Source of the DNA: Artemia franciscana
Taxonomy: Eukaryota > Arthropoda > Branchiopoda > Anostraca > Artemiidae
Assembly: GCF_032884065.1 (NCBI RefSeq)
Contig: NC_088867.1
Span: 44,331,453-44,395,452, forward strand
Length of the DNA: 64,000 bases
Direction: 5' to 3'
The notes under the pieces are model-generated. The model was not told the DNA's origin, did no database searches, and saw only the letters and a program-made list of their open reading frames with translations. Below are positions 27,539 through 38,089 of this stretch, piece by piece (positions within the stretch are counted from its first letter, which is position 1; each line of letters begins with the position of its first letter). The translations under genes and the position numbers were made by a program.

Positions 27539-27649
27539 CGGGCACTTGTTTTAACAAACTGTAATTAGTGTTTGGAATTCTTGGATTGGATTTCCTCATT
27601 TTTTTGGGAAGTTCATTTTTGGCTGGAAGTCCCTAGTTAAGCATCGACA

Positions 27650-27798
27650 CTTTTTCTCTTTTACTTCTGTTTCTGTTTTGTTTAACCTGCTTCTGTTTAA
27701 AAAAGAGAAAAAACAGAACAGAAAATAGAAACAGGACATTTGTTTTTGTCATACCTGTTTCTCTTTCTGTTCTATTTTTTGTTAGCCTGTTTTTTCCT

Positions 27799-27875
<77 letters not shown>

Positions 27876-28145
27876 AAGTGCTTGTTTCAAGGTGGTTTCT
27901 TTAGGCAAGCTTGGGAATTACAGCGTATAAATCGCCCAGTATATATCACAGGGTGCAACATCTTAAAAAGGGGAAGATGAACAAAAAACAGCTTTTTTAT
28001 AAAAACGGCTGTTTTCTGTTTTTCCAAAAAAAAAAACAGAACAGAAAGTAGAAACAGGTCACCTGTTTTTGACGAACCTGTTTCTGTTTCTGTTCTGTTT
28101 TTTTCTCATCTGTTTATTTCCGTTTATGTTTTTCTGAAAAACAGA
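27650..28145. repeat. two C/T-rich palindromes flanking a 73-base poly(T) run
   Basis: Around 27690-27790 the strand AACAGAACAGAAAATAGAAA is followed by its near inverse built on CCTGTTTCTCTTTCTGTTCT. The same hairpin text recurs at about 28025-28105 (AACAGAACAGAAAGTAGAAA with CCTGTTTCTGTTTCTGTTCT). Between them lies an uninterrupted T run at 27800-27872. The Lys-rich minus-strand ORF here is an artefact of the poly(T). Two related simple-sequence hairpins so close together suggest local duplication. Confidence 0.75.
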
Positions 28146-28235
28146 GATAGTGCTGATGCTTAGTCCTAGTTTGATAAGCATCAGCTTTTCTAAGTTTGAA
28201 TTTTTTTTTCTTGAGCCCGAGATTGTGCTCGACCC

Positions 28236-28662
28236 TTACGATTCAAGTTTGCTGTAGACTTTCGGCTTCAATTCTACTCCTTCCATTCCTGACAATTTCT
28301 GAGAAATGAATTTCTTTGACTTACTTGTAAGCCTAGTTCCATATTCACTGATTGATTGGCCTATTTCTAGAGCTTGCATTGCAGCGTCTAATTCGTTAGT
28401 GACGGAATCCAACTTAACTTCAAGTGTCAGTTTTTTTTGCAACCTCAGTACAGTCAATAACACAAGAAAGAATAGTGAAGATATTGCTGATTCCTACCGT
28501 TTCTTCGTGATCAGTTTCTGAACAGCAAACTTCTTCCAATGTTTGTTTCTGTTTCACCGGGTTCCGCAGCATCAGACCTGAGACGATAAGTAACTTTGAT
28601 TTTTTCCACCCATATCTTCTTTCATTTAGACTTCGACATTTTTCAAGGATGGACCAGAACAA
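28236..28662 (-). CDS. unassigned overlapping ORFs with protein-like composition
   Basis: Two minus-strand frames (28662-28420 and 28463-28236) overlap by 44 bases, as if one coding sequence had suffered a frameshift or carried a short intron. The second reads LTLEVKLDSVTNELDAAMQA and continues through IGQSISEYGTRLTSKSKKF. It is rich in Leu, Glu, Lys and Ser with helical, coiled-coil-like spacing, and ends at a stop at 28236. No family was recognised. A third minus-strand frame at 29565-29362 (starting MSEDSEKIVAKYSGLIDVAN) has similar composition and might be an upstream exon, but no matching splice donor was found. Confidence 0.25.
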
Positions 28663-28899
28663 ACTTCCTCAGTGATGTCTGAAATGTTACTTTGATTTCA
28701 CCACAGTTGTTTGTCCATATTTATTTCATGCTTTGGAACAAATCTAAAAGCTATGGGCTCATGTATTAGCAAAGTATGTCAGCTGTTCCCGATATTTTGG
28801 GGAGAAAAAGCAATATTTCCCAGTCAGTTTTTTTCTCAGTAAATTCACTAGAATTATTCCGGCTAACCAACGCTTTGAAACATATCATATTTTGCAAGG

Positions 28900-29265
28900 T
28901 TCCACCTGACAAGTCGCTTTATAGCTGGCAAAACGGTTTCTGTCAACTTCGCGAAAATGGAGCAGTAAATTTCGACGTCTTAGCCCGACAGAAGTCTTTA
29001 GTGAAATAGCAATGGACCGAAAAAATATTATGTTTCTATTGACTTCGTGCAGATGAAGTAGTAAATTTCACAGTACTTCGCCCGACGGAAGTCTTTAATC
29101 ACATTAGATCAGACCGACTGTATATCAGGCTTTGTTTAGTTCAGGTTTAGCAAGTCGTTTCTAGGAGGGCAATGGGTTTCTGTCTCTTCGCGCAGAAAGA
29201 GCAGTAAATTTTGTTGTTCTTCGCCTGACGAAATTCTTTTATGACATTAAATTGGACCAACAAAA
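28900..29265. repeat. three-copy degenerate tandem repeat
   Basis: The theme GTTTCTGTC..CTTCGCGCAGAaAgAGCAGTAAATTT..GTaCTTCGCCcGACGGAAgTCTTT..GACcG begins at 28935, 29032 and 29176. Spacings are 97 and 144 bp. The plus-strand ORF over 28776-29009 runs into the first unit and is not supported as a gene. Confidence 0.6.
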
Positions 29266-29685
29266 CACCTTGCAACTTGCAACCAGGGAATGGTCGCTCT
29301 CCGGGGTCGTGATGGACACGACAATCAAGGCAGGTTTTAAAAAATTACACGCTTTTTGTATTCAAATGACAAAACTTGATGTTTTTTTTAGCATTTCACC
29401 AGCACTTTCGCACATGCTGGTAATACCAATTAACAGATTTTTTTTTTTTTGATTAGTTGATGCACTGTCAAAATGGAATTTTGCTCGGCACTCGCAAACT
29501 AAATCATTTGCAACGTCTATCAAGCCCGAATACTTCGCAACAATCTTCTCACTGTCCTCTGACATAGCACCACTTTATATTCTTATATCTCAATCACTAA
29601 CAGACTGTTCCCTTAGCCAGACGTTTTCATCTAAGTTCCTCTTCACACACTGAACTGGACAATCTTTTCTTGACATTAAATTTAA
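29266..29685. other. spacer without firm features
   Basis: This stretch holds the 67-codon minus-strand frame 29565-29362 mentioned with the 28.2-28.7 kb ORFs. Otherwise nothing was recognised. Confidence 0.3.
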
Positions 29686-29689
29686 AAAA

Positions 29690-30710
29690 AAAAACAAGTC
29701 TTTTAACTGCAAGTAGGGAGCGACATTAAAATTTACAACGAATAGAAATTATTCCGTATATGAAAGAGGTTGACTCGTTGTCGCAACTCTACTTTTTAAA
29801 ACAATAAAAAACTTTATCCTAAAGAGCGAGGCATTGAGGATAGGACCCCTTTCATATACGCATTAATTCCAGTTCGTTTTAAGTTTAATGTCGCTCTTTA
29901 CTTGCAGTTAAAAAACTAGTTTTTTTTAAAATTTAATTTCTAAACGTTCTTGAATTAATACATATTTTGATATTGGCTCCCCGCACATGAATACTTAAAA
30001 CGAAATTTGCATATTAATTTTTTTTTTGCTAGATGGCTTTCTCATAGTTTTGATAGGACGACTTTGAAAAAATTGGTGGAGGAGGAGACCTAGTTGCCCT
30101 CCAATTTTTGATTACTTAAAAATACAAAAAGAACTTTTCATTTTTTTCGAACATTTTTATTAGTAATAAATATACGTAACTTACGAATTAACTAACGTAA
30201 CGAACTTCTATATTTGTATATTTTTATTACGTACATGAGGGGGTTTGCCCCCTCGTCAATACCTCGGTCTTTATACTAAAGCTTGAATTTCATCCCAATT
30301 CTTTAAGAATGACCCCTGAATCACAAAGGCCGTAGAATAAATAGTTGAAATTACTAAAAATAATTTAGCGTAAAGAGCAAGGTATTATGGAGGAGACGAG
30401 CCCCCTTATATACATAATATTTTCTGCTTCTCATTTTTTTAATAATGCTAGAAAATCCTGCGCCCTCTTCATGGAAATGTTCTTCTCTCATCACAAATTC
30501 CTCCATGGAAAGATCCTCCCACGTTACCTCTCCCCCGACCCACCCTCAACGCAAAAAAGTCCCCCCTGAAAACGGCTGTGCACTTCGCAATAACCATTAC
30601 TATATGTAAACAATGGTCAAAGTTTTTAACTTGCAGCCCCTCCCCCGGGGACTGTGGAAGATTAAGTCGTCCCAAAGACATGGTTATTAGGTTTTTCGAC
30701 TATGGTTCGA
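29690..30710 (+). mobile_element. modular interspersed family, copy 2 (truncated)
   Basis: It begins with AACTGCAAGTAGGGAGCGAC near 29705. The AAAGAGCGAGG/CCTCGCTCTTT module then occurs in both orientations (29823 and 30262 regions). The CCCTCCAATTTTTGATTACTT block follows near 30100, and the CCCCGGGGACTGTGG block lies near 30642. It matches copy 1 in inverse orientation but stops near 30710, where different sequence begins, so the hairpin end is missing. Confidence 0.65.
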
Positions 30711-31090
30711 CAGACATTTTTTGCGATCACTGTAGAGCGCTTCAGCCAGAGGCTAAAAGTGCAATAAAAAAATGCAAGCATTCATCTATTCGGTCACTTA
30801 AAAAAAAAGACGAGGTCTTCTTCAGGCTCCGATACTTCTAATCAGGCTGGTTAAGGCCACAAATCCTAGCGATATTAGAACCTTAGAATCAATAGTAATA
30901 GAGTCAAATGCCCCAGTCTCGGCATTTCAAACCCAGACTTGTTCTTGTAACTGCCGTTGTTGGTAATTACAAGAAAGACTTTCAACATAACTTTACTGCT
31001 CCTGCCTTTCAGAATTGGCTGAATTCTAGGGGAGACTCCTGATAAGAAGTAAGCAGGGCCGTTCCCAGGGCTGGTGGTATCCAGGTCGAA
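30700..31090 (+). pseudogene. possible LINE ORF1 fragment (CxxC/PHD-like, then helical)
   Basis: The frame reads ...DIFCDHCRALQPEAKSAIKK..., then changes frame to LIRLVKATNPSDIRTLESIV followed by ESNAPVSAFQTQTC. A CDHC pair followed by a charged helical stretch resembles the end of PHD-type zinc fingers and the coiled coil found in ORF1 of some CR1/L2-group LINEs. The resemblance is general, not a specific match, and frame changes mean it is not a working gene. It abuts the truncated end of copy 2, so it may be an insertion that removed that end. Confidence 0.3.
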
Positions 31091-31279
31091 ATTAATCAAG
31101 GCACCCCCTTCCTTGCTCGAACATAAGTAAAAACATCCCAAAAAGCCCCAGACGTGGCCCCCTCTTCCTCACCACGGCACCTGCAGCAGCTTCCCCCCCC
31201 AATTTTAAAACGTGCTGGAAGTAAGAACACCGTGCAGGTTGAGCCAGATTTCCTGGCATTACTTAAAAACGATCGAAAA

Positions 31280-33016
31280 TTTAATTTAAAAAAAATAAGT
31301 TTTTTCAACTGAAAGAAAGGAGCAACATTAAAACTTAGAACGAACAAAAATTAATATGTATACAAGGGGTTTCCCCCTCCTCAGCACCTCGCTCTTTGTG
31401 CTACAGTTTGAATTTTGTCCCCATTCTTTAAGAACATCTCTTGAAAACAAAGGGTCGTTTAATTAGAACAATAAAAAGCTTTTTTAAAAAGTGCCAAAAA
31501 ACGTAGCGTGAAGAGCGAGGTATTGAGGAGGGGACAACCACTCTCATATATACGTAATAATTTTTGTTGGTTTTAATTTTTAATATTTCTCCTCACTTTC
31601 AGTTGAAAATATTTGTTTTTTCAATCTAATGTTCAAGTAGAGAAAAAAGTTTCAACCAATTAATGACCTCTACTGAAATATTAAATTAAAAAAAGAAATT
31701 AACTGGTAGTAAGAAGCAACATTAATACTTCAAACAAGTAGAAATTATTACATAAATGAGAGGGGTTATCCCCTCCTCAACACATCACTCTTCATGCTAT
31801 AGTTTTTAAGTAGGCCTACTTAAAAGAAAAATTCCTACTGTTCTAATTAAACGACCGTTCTGTTTCAAGAGTTGTTCTTAAAGAATCGGGACAAAATTCA
31901 AACTGTAGCGTAAAAAGCGAGGTTTCGAGGAGGGGGCAACCCCCTCAAATACGCAATAATTCCTGTTCGTTTTAAGTTTTAATGGTGTTCCTTACTTTCG
32001 GTTGAAAAAAACTAGTTTTTTTTTAGTTCAATTCCTGATCTTTTTAAAATAATGCCAGGAAATGTGGCTCAACCTTCACAGAAAAATCCCTCCTCCCCAC
32101 AGAAATATCCTCTAGAAAATTTGTATTCCGGTGAAAATTTACCCTGAACAATTACCGTTAACAAAGGGAAAGTCGGCAAAGGGAAAGTAAGACTTAAGTA
32201 CAATTTAGTACAGGAATTCTGGCATATTCCCACATTAAAAAATTTCCCCTGAAAAGGTACCCCCTGGAAACTTCCCCTTCCATAAAAATATAACAAGCAG
32301 AAAATTTAGCCCCCCCCCCCCACCTGAAAAATGTATACATACTTCCCAATAGCAAATACTACATGTAAACAATGGGTGAATTTTATTAGTTAAAAGCCTG
32401 TCTCCAGGGACTGTTGGGGACAATGGTATCTCCAAAGGTATAGCTATTGGTTCTTTAGACTATGTTGAACAAAATGGCTATCTCAAAATTTTAATCAGAT
32501 GACTTTGGGGATAAGGGGTAAGGGAGGGGGCCTAGTTGCCCTCCAATCCTTCCTGTCACTTAAAAAGGGAACTATAACTTTTAAATTCCGTTCGAATGGG
32601 CCCTCTCCCAATATTCCTGAACCACTGGGTCAATATGATCATCCCTGGAAAAAAAAACGCACATCCGTTATCTTTCATCTGGCAAATAATACAAAATTCC
32701 GCATCTTTGCAGATAAGGGTTTGAATCCTCTATAGTAGGATTCTCTGATGCGCTGAATCTGATGACATACTTTCATGAAGACTATTTATCTTTTAGGGGG
32801 TGTTCCTACCCTTTTTCAAAAATTAGGCAAATTTCCTAAGGCTTGTAGTCTTTGATGGATTACACTAAACTTATTGAAGCTATTATATTTGGAACCAGCA
32901 TCATAAGCCGATAATTTTTATATATCTATTGGTTTCAAAATTCCGTTTCTTAGAGTTTCGGTTACTATTGAGCCGCGTCGCTCCTTACTTCCAGCTCGCT
33001 ACCACGAACCGTTTGA
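31280..33016 (+). mobile_element. modular interspersed family, copy 3 (near complete)
   Basis: The left edge reads TTTTTTCAACTGAAAGAAAGG followed by AGCAACATTAAAACTTAGAAC (31304-31345). The right edge reads GGTTACTATTGAGCCGCGTC then GCTCCTTACTTCCAGCTCG and a hairpin (arms 32992-32998 and 33005-33011), ending near GTTTGA. Between them lie modules on CCTCGCTCTTT in alternating orientation (31387, 31516, 31790 and 31918 regions), the GTAAACAATGGG site near 32366-32376, and the CCCTCCAATCCTTCC block near 32540. No transposase or helicase frame is visible. The edges are inverted versions of each other over about 20 bp, plus the hairpin on one side only. Confidence 0.7.
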
Positions 33017-35406
33017 TACCAAGTCGATTAGATTATATCTAAATTTATTATGACAAATATAATGTACTAAGTAGTAATAGTTCTGGACTAGAGCTATTGG
33101 TTCGTTCAGTTGAATGATTGATCCTAAGTGCAAAAGAACAAATTATTGAAAGGAATTAGACCCCTAATGATACCATGTAGCTTTGCACTATATAGAAACT
33201 AACACAAAAAGCAAAGCAATTTTTACTTCATGATACGCAGTATATTTCCATTCTCATGTTTCATGGTGCGTTAACAGATTGTTATATTTTCTTTGGTTAG
33301 TTTTCATGTTTTTACAACTGGTTTTACAACAAATCACTCGATGGCTTTCTATCTTTATAATGTCCATTATAAATGGACATTTTATGTCCATTTATTATCT
33401 TTATTATTATTTATTTACATGCCCATTTATCATTATTTATTTATATGCATATTGAATAATATGCACATTTTCGTAATATACTTTTTAAATCAGAACAATG
33501 CATGTTCGGTTGTCGGTCTAGGCCAGCGATCATATTTTGGAGAGTAAAAAAAAAAACAGCAGTATGACAAGGGCAAAAACTAGAAACAACTAGAAGTAAG
33601 TACAAAGTATAAAGCAATAGCTACACGTGAATTCAGTTGTATATTTATTACGTTTTTTTCCTCACGAAATACCTGCTGAAAAGGAGATATAAGACCCGAA
33701 AATAGAAAAAATATTCTCATATTCAAGCAAGCTTAGATCATTCTCTAAGAAACGGTAAATAATGTTAGGAAATGTTTGAAATAAAAAACTTAAGTAATTC
33801 AAAAATTTGAATTATTCTTGCTTAATTAATGAAAAACTGTGAAACTAATAAATTCAATGAATCGTGTTTTTATTCTGAAAGTCAAAAGTGTAGGCTTGTC
33901 ACAAAATCAGAGGTTCAGCACGGAACGTGAAACAAATACACGACATATATTCACCGAGTGTCTTCTATTAGCTTGCTATTTATTCTATTGTAATTTATTC
34001 TATTACTGTAATTTTATTAACTTAAGTGGAAAACCCAGAAGGATGTATGATGCTAAATATTGAGAAAAAGGACGCTGGGTGAACAAACAGTAATTTATGA
34101 AGACATAAATGAGGATACAAGACACAAGCTATAGCAAAAGTAATAAAATATTGACACATACCGAATGATTTGTACTTGAATATCGTGAAAGATTGTAGAA
34201 ATTGACAGAGCAGTAAAGCTTGTAGAAACTATAAACGGTCTAATATTTATAATTAGGCAAACACACCACTGAACTATGAACCGAAGAAAAATTAGAACTG
34301 TTTTGGCAAAGAAACTAAAAAGAGGAAAAAATAAAATAAAAAGCTTCCATCTAGGCTTAAATGAGACTAGCCTTAATAAGGGAGAAGAGAGGTTTAAACT
34401 AGAACTTTAATGGACTCTTAAGGGGCAAAGAGAAAAAGAAAGAGCAAGGGGGAACAGAAAAAATCTGAGAAATTAGCTTAAACAAATCACATAACAATTA
34501 ACTGAGGAAAACAAACTTCTTAGGCTAATAAAATGAAAAACCAACAAAAGCGAAAAAACTCCTCGCGAATCAACAAAATTTGAAATAACCTCAAGAAAAA
34601 TTAGCCTTCCGGGGAGGAGGTACGCACCAAATGCCTTTAAAAAGTTAGAAACTCAATCAATCATTAAAGAGAACAAAGAGAAAAGCGGGGATATGTACAG
34701 AAAAAGTAGAGAGTGAAAACATAAAACTGAGACTGAAAACAAATTGGAAAAAATGAACTGTCAAAATAAAAAAGTAAAACGAAACAGGAGCTACAGAGTA
34801 AAGAAAAAACTTCTTGGGCTATCAAAATGAAAAATTAAAACGGTACAACAACAAAAACGCAACTGGCACAACCACAGCTCAGGCTTGCCTTCATAAGGGA
34901 GAAGATCCACCCGCTTTTTATTTTTAAGAAGCTTAATAGTATATAGATTTTTAAATAAAGACCAAGACAGTGAGAAAGAAAAGAAAAGAAAGGCAGAGAG
35001 ACAATACACAGATTGAGGTAGATAAACGAAGAGATGGATTGAAGAGGAAAGAAAAGGGAGGGGGTAACAACCAAAAAATGGATCAAAATCTATGATCCTG
35101 AGTTTAAACGTACTAGTGAAACATAAACCGAGATCAGAAACCACTCAAAAACAGCAAAAAAATCCCTACAGGTTAAGCAACAGATTTCTAGCTAATAGGC
35201 TGGTAAAGTGTAGTAGACATAAGAGACTATTAAAGTGGTTATAATGACGAATTAAAAGCATTAAACCACAACAGAGCCCATAACACTCGTAATATAATAA
35301 ATTTATGTACAAAGCAGCATCTCTAGAGATCAGTCAGTTTGGTAGAATAAACCGTAAATATCAGTCTTAACATATCAGTCTTAACATTGGCAAAAAAAAA
35401 GAACAG
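33017..35406. other. intergenic, downstream of SPATA22-like gene
   Basis: AT-rich DNA. A small perfect hairpin (ATGTCCATT..AATGGACAT) lies near 33359-33383. 34300-34930 is A/G-rich and contains two related segments: CTTCTTAGGCTAATAAAATG near 34517 and CTTCTTGGGCTATCAAAATG near 34810. A TTTATT (minus-strand AATAAA) at 34917-34922 is the nearest possible poly(A) signal noted for the minus-strand gene, about 490 bp past its stop. Confidence 0.35.
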
Positions 35407-36490
35407 TTAATCACGAAGCTTAGAAACACACCTCATTGACATAAACTGCAAACGAGGCAAAACCTTTCTAATTCCTTCCTCAGCTCTACGAACAGAAAAA
35501 CACTGAAAAACACGACCCACAAACCTTCCAACACACCGAATATCTGTACCAACTGGTATTTCCGGAGCTTTTCTGTCAATTGGATAATACACACCACGAA
35601 TTCCAACATTACCATTTGAAAAGTCGATCAACAGAAACTTGAAAGGATCAGCATCTGAGATAATTGGCACAGTTTTTGAGAGTATACCGAATATTTCAAA
35701 GACTAATACACAATTCTTTGGCTTTTTGTTACTCCATTCCATGGCTTTTGATACTCCGGAAGTAAGAACTCTTACGTCAGACGGAGTGCTTCGTTTCTTT
35801 TTCACAGGCGATTTCTCTGTTCCTCCATCAGAGTCACGTCTAACATTTTCACTTTTAGTTATATTAACACTGTTACAGTCACTTGTAAAAGTTTGGCCTA
35901 TTTGAGATTTCGTATCTTTTATTTGATAGTTCCCAGTGCTTTTGTTCATAGTCGAAATTTGTCTAGAAATAACGCTTCTATTGTTCATTAGGTCGGTATC
36001 TATGGCAAACTGAATATTCTCACAAAGTATCTTCCTTTCAGGAGCATTGCGGCTATCTGGTAGAGTTTTGCTCTGAAGCCCAAGGTTTCGCTTAACTCCT
36101 CGCCCTTTAGCCATTGAAATCATAGCTTCAAACTGATCCAAAACATAATCATCAGGCATCCCATCATTTGAATTCTGACAAGCTGGCTGAATAATTTCAA
36201 ATTGATCATGAAGTGGATTCTTCTGCGTTCCTTGAAATTTTTGAGGTGTAAAGCCAGATTTTTGAGCAGCTAATAAATTAGCTCGTGGGTCTGCTTTGCT
36301 GAAATTTATCCTCGGCTGTGGCCTTCTAAAACTATTAGCAGGACTAGGCTGAGTTGGAATAAACTGTGGCCCCATTCCTGAATAAGAAGTACCTAGCGCG
36401 TTGGTCTGTCTGTCTACTCTGGATATAAGATTAGCCCTAGAATCTTTCAAGGAGCCATTGTTGTAGAATTGATAGTCTTGAAGCATAGAC
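35407..36490 (-). CDS. SPATA22: SPATA22-like meiotic recombination protein (359 codons, one exon)
   Basis: In vertebrates SPATA22 forms a heterodimer with MEIOB, binds RPA and single-stranded DNA on meiotic chromosomes, and is needed to complete crossover repair. The frame runs from ATG at 36486-36484 to TAA at 35409-35407, 359 residues (human about 363). Residues 244-359 align with the conserved C-terminal OB-like domain of SPATA22: AMEWSNKKPKNCVLVFEIFG (248-267), FLLIDFSNGNVGIRGVYYPI (284-303) then DR, and IRCVGRFVGRVFQCFSVR (316-333), matching the family's RCVGNYD..FxCVSVRPA block. Residues 1-240 are polar, Asn/Ser/Gln-rich and probably disordered. KKKR at 229-232 may be a nuclear signal. 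A T-rich tract and AG lie at 36491-36492, four bases before the ATG, so the exon probably starts at 36490, and upstream non-coding or extra coding exons are likely. The family assignment rests on visual comparison with remembered sequences. Confidence 0.8.
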
Positions 36491-36500
36491 CTAAAAAAAA
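36491..36500 (-). other. 3' splice acceptor before the SPATA22-like exon
   Basis: On the minus strand an unbroken T run leads into AG (36492-36491) and then G-TCT-ATG. This is a good acceptor, and the exon would begin four bases before the start codon. The upstream exon was not located within 36.5-38 kb. Confidence 0.6.
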
Positions 36501-38089
36501 AAGGTATTTTAGGTATAATCTTTGCATCCTAACATTCAAAATCTATAAGCTTCCTAACAATGACTTATATAAACTACAATTCCTTTGCTAGGACAACAAG
36601 AAGTGTTGCAGCAAAATTTGATTGCCTTCATTAATGAGAGTGGAGAAAACAAAGTTTTGAACAAAACTTTGAAAGAAAAACAGACTTTCTTCCTTTCCTA
36701 TCAATTGGATGCAGCAACTGCTAGCCCCTCAAAACTAAATATGAGATATGTATCACGAAAACTTGCTTTTTAAGAAAAGCAGTGATAACACGCTGCTCAA
36801 AGACAATCTCAAAATATGCTTCATCCTTAATACCAACTTTAGACTCTATACCCAGAGACCCAATCAGGGTTGTCAATTGACAAAAATGTAGGAGTTTGGG
36901 GACAAAATGCATTTTCATAATATAGGGGAGGAGACTTTGTTTTTCTTATTTATTTTTTATTAAAAAAATTAACAGAGAAATTTAATCTAAGAGAGGGCAA
37001 AATATCAAGGAGAAGAGTTAATATCCCTAAACCTAACCAATGTGAATGGTTTTAAAATTTACTATGTATACAGAAAATAATTTATTTCTTTACCCCAATA
37101 GATAACACCTAACATAATCAAATTTGCTCTTTTAATACTACGATATGTTCATCATGTATGCTATGCTACTATACGCTTTGTCCATTGCCCAAAATAAAAT
37201 ATAACCTAATAGTTTTCCAACACTTACGTTTCCACTGTCCAAACAAAAGTTATTAAACTGAGATTGTTAGAAAATTTCTCTGACAAATTGAATCATTGCT
37301 GGAGAATTTGAAGCTGAATGTAGAAAAATCAGATAATGCAGCAAAGCAGAATAACAAGTTTTTATGCTTACAACATTAATAGAGATATTGGGACTGCAAA
37401 CATTTGTTGAAATTTTTTTTGACATATTAGAGACAAAACTTTTTCCAATAATTTAGAAAAAATAACTTTCCGGCTATTCTCACTTGACCCATGTATTCAC
37501 CATTTTTTTTTCTTCTTTTTTTTTAACAGTTCCTGATAAACCATCCCTGAAATTGACAGGTCTTATTGTCAAACGTATGCTTTTTGTTTTTTTCGTTCTT
37601 GCCTGTTAAGTACTTACTGTGTATTTGATGGTAGACGTTTTGATTTTACGCCTATCACCAAATCATTGCCATAGAACTATTTTATTAATAATTGCAAGAC
37701 TAAGTCACGGTATTGCAATATTATTCATAATTGTTGCATAGCCACTTGCATGAAGACATATTCTTCACCCTTAAATATATTAAAAATAGAAAAAAGGTAA
37801 ACAAAAATTAAGATAGGTAAACAAAAATAGATAAAAGGTAAAGAAATTAGCACAGGAATGTAGCCGCCTGTCCCAGAAGATGAACAAGCTTCATAATTCT
37901 TGTTTGAAAGACACTCTCTATGATAGAGGAGAAATCCTAAAATAATAAAATTTCGAAGCCTTCTAGTGCCTGGACTCTAAAGCGAAATGGCCAGAATTTC
38001 CCTCATTTCCCCCCTTGACTACAGGTACACTACAACTGAATTTAACATAAATACAGACACTCTAGTGCCAAAAAATAGGTGTGAAACTC
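36501..38089. other. upstream of SPATA22-like exon, no exon identified
   Basis: Plus-strand frame 36585-36773 contains GQQEVLQQNLIAFINESGEN preceded by a CCTTTGCTAG acceptor-like site. The composition is protein-like, but it has no family match and no clear donor. A minus-strand frame at 36918-36721 is also open. Any 5' exon of the minus-strand gene would be expected here, but none matched the N-terminal part of known SPATA22 proteins. Confidence 0.25.

Noticed and set aside
27633-27908. Lys-rich minus-strand ORF resembling a nuclear protein tail
   Set aside because: The lysines are the complement of the 73-base poly(T) run.
36585-36773. Plus-strand ORF GQQEVLQQNLIAFINESGEN as an exon of a second gene
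   Set aside because: An acceptor-like site precedes it, but no donor, family match or neighbouring exon was found, so it is mentioned only as a possibility.
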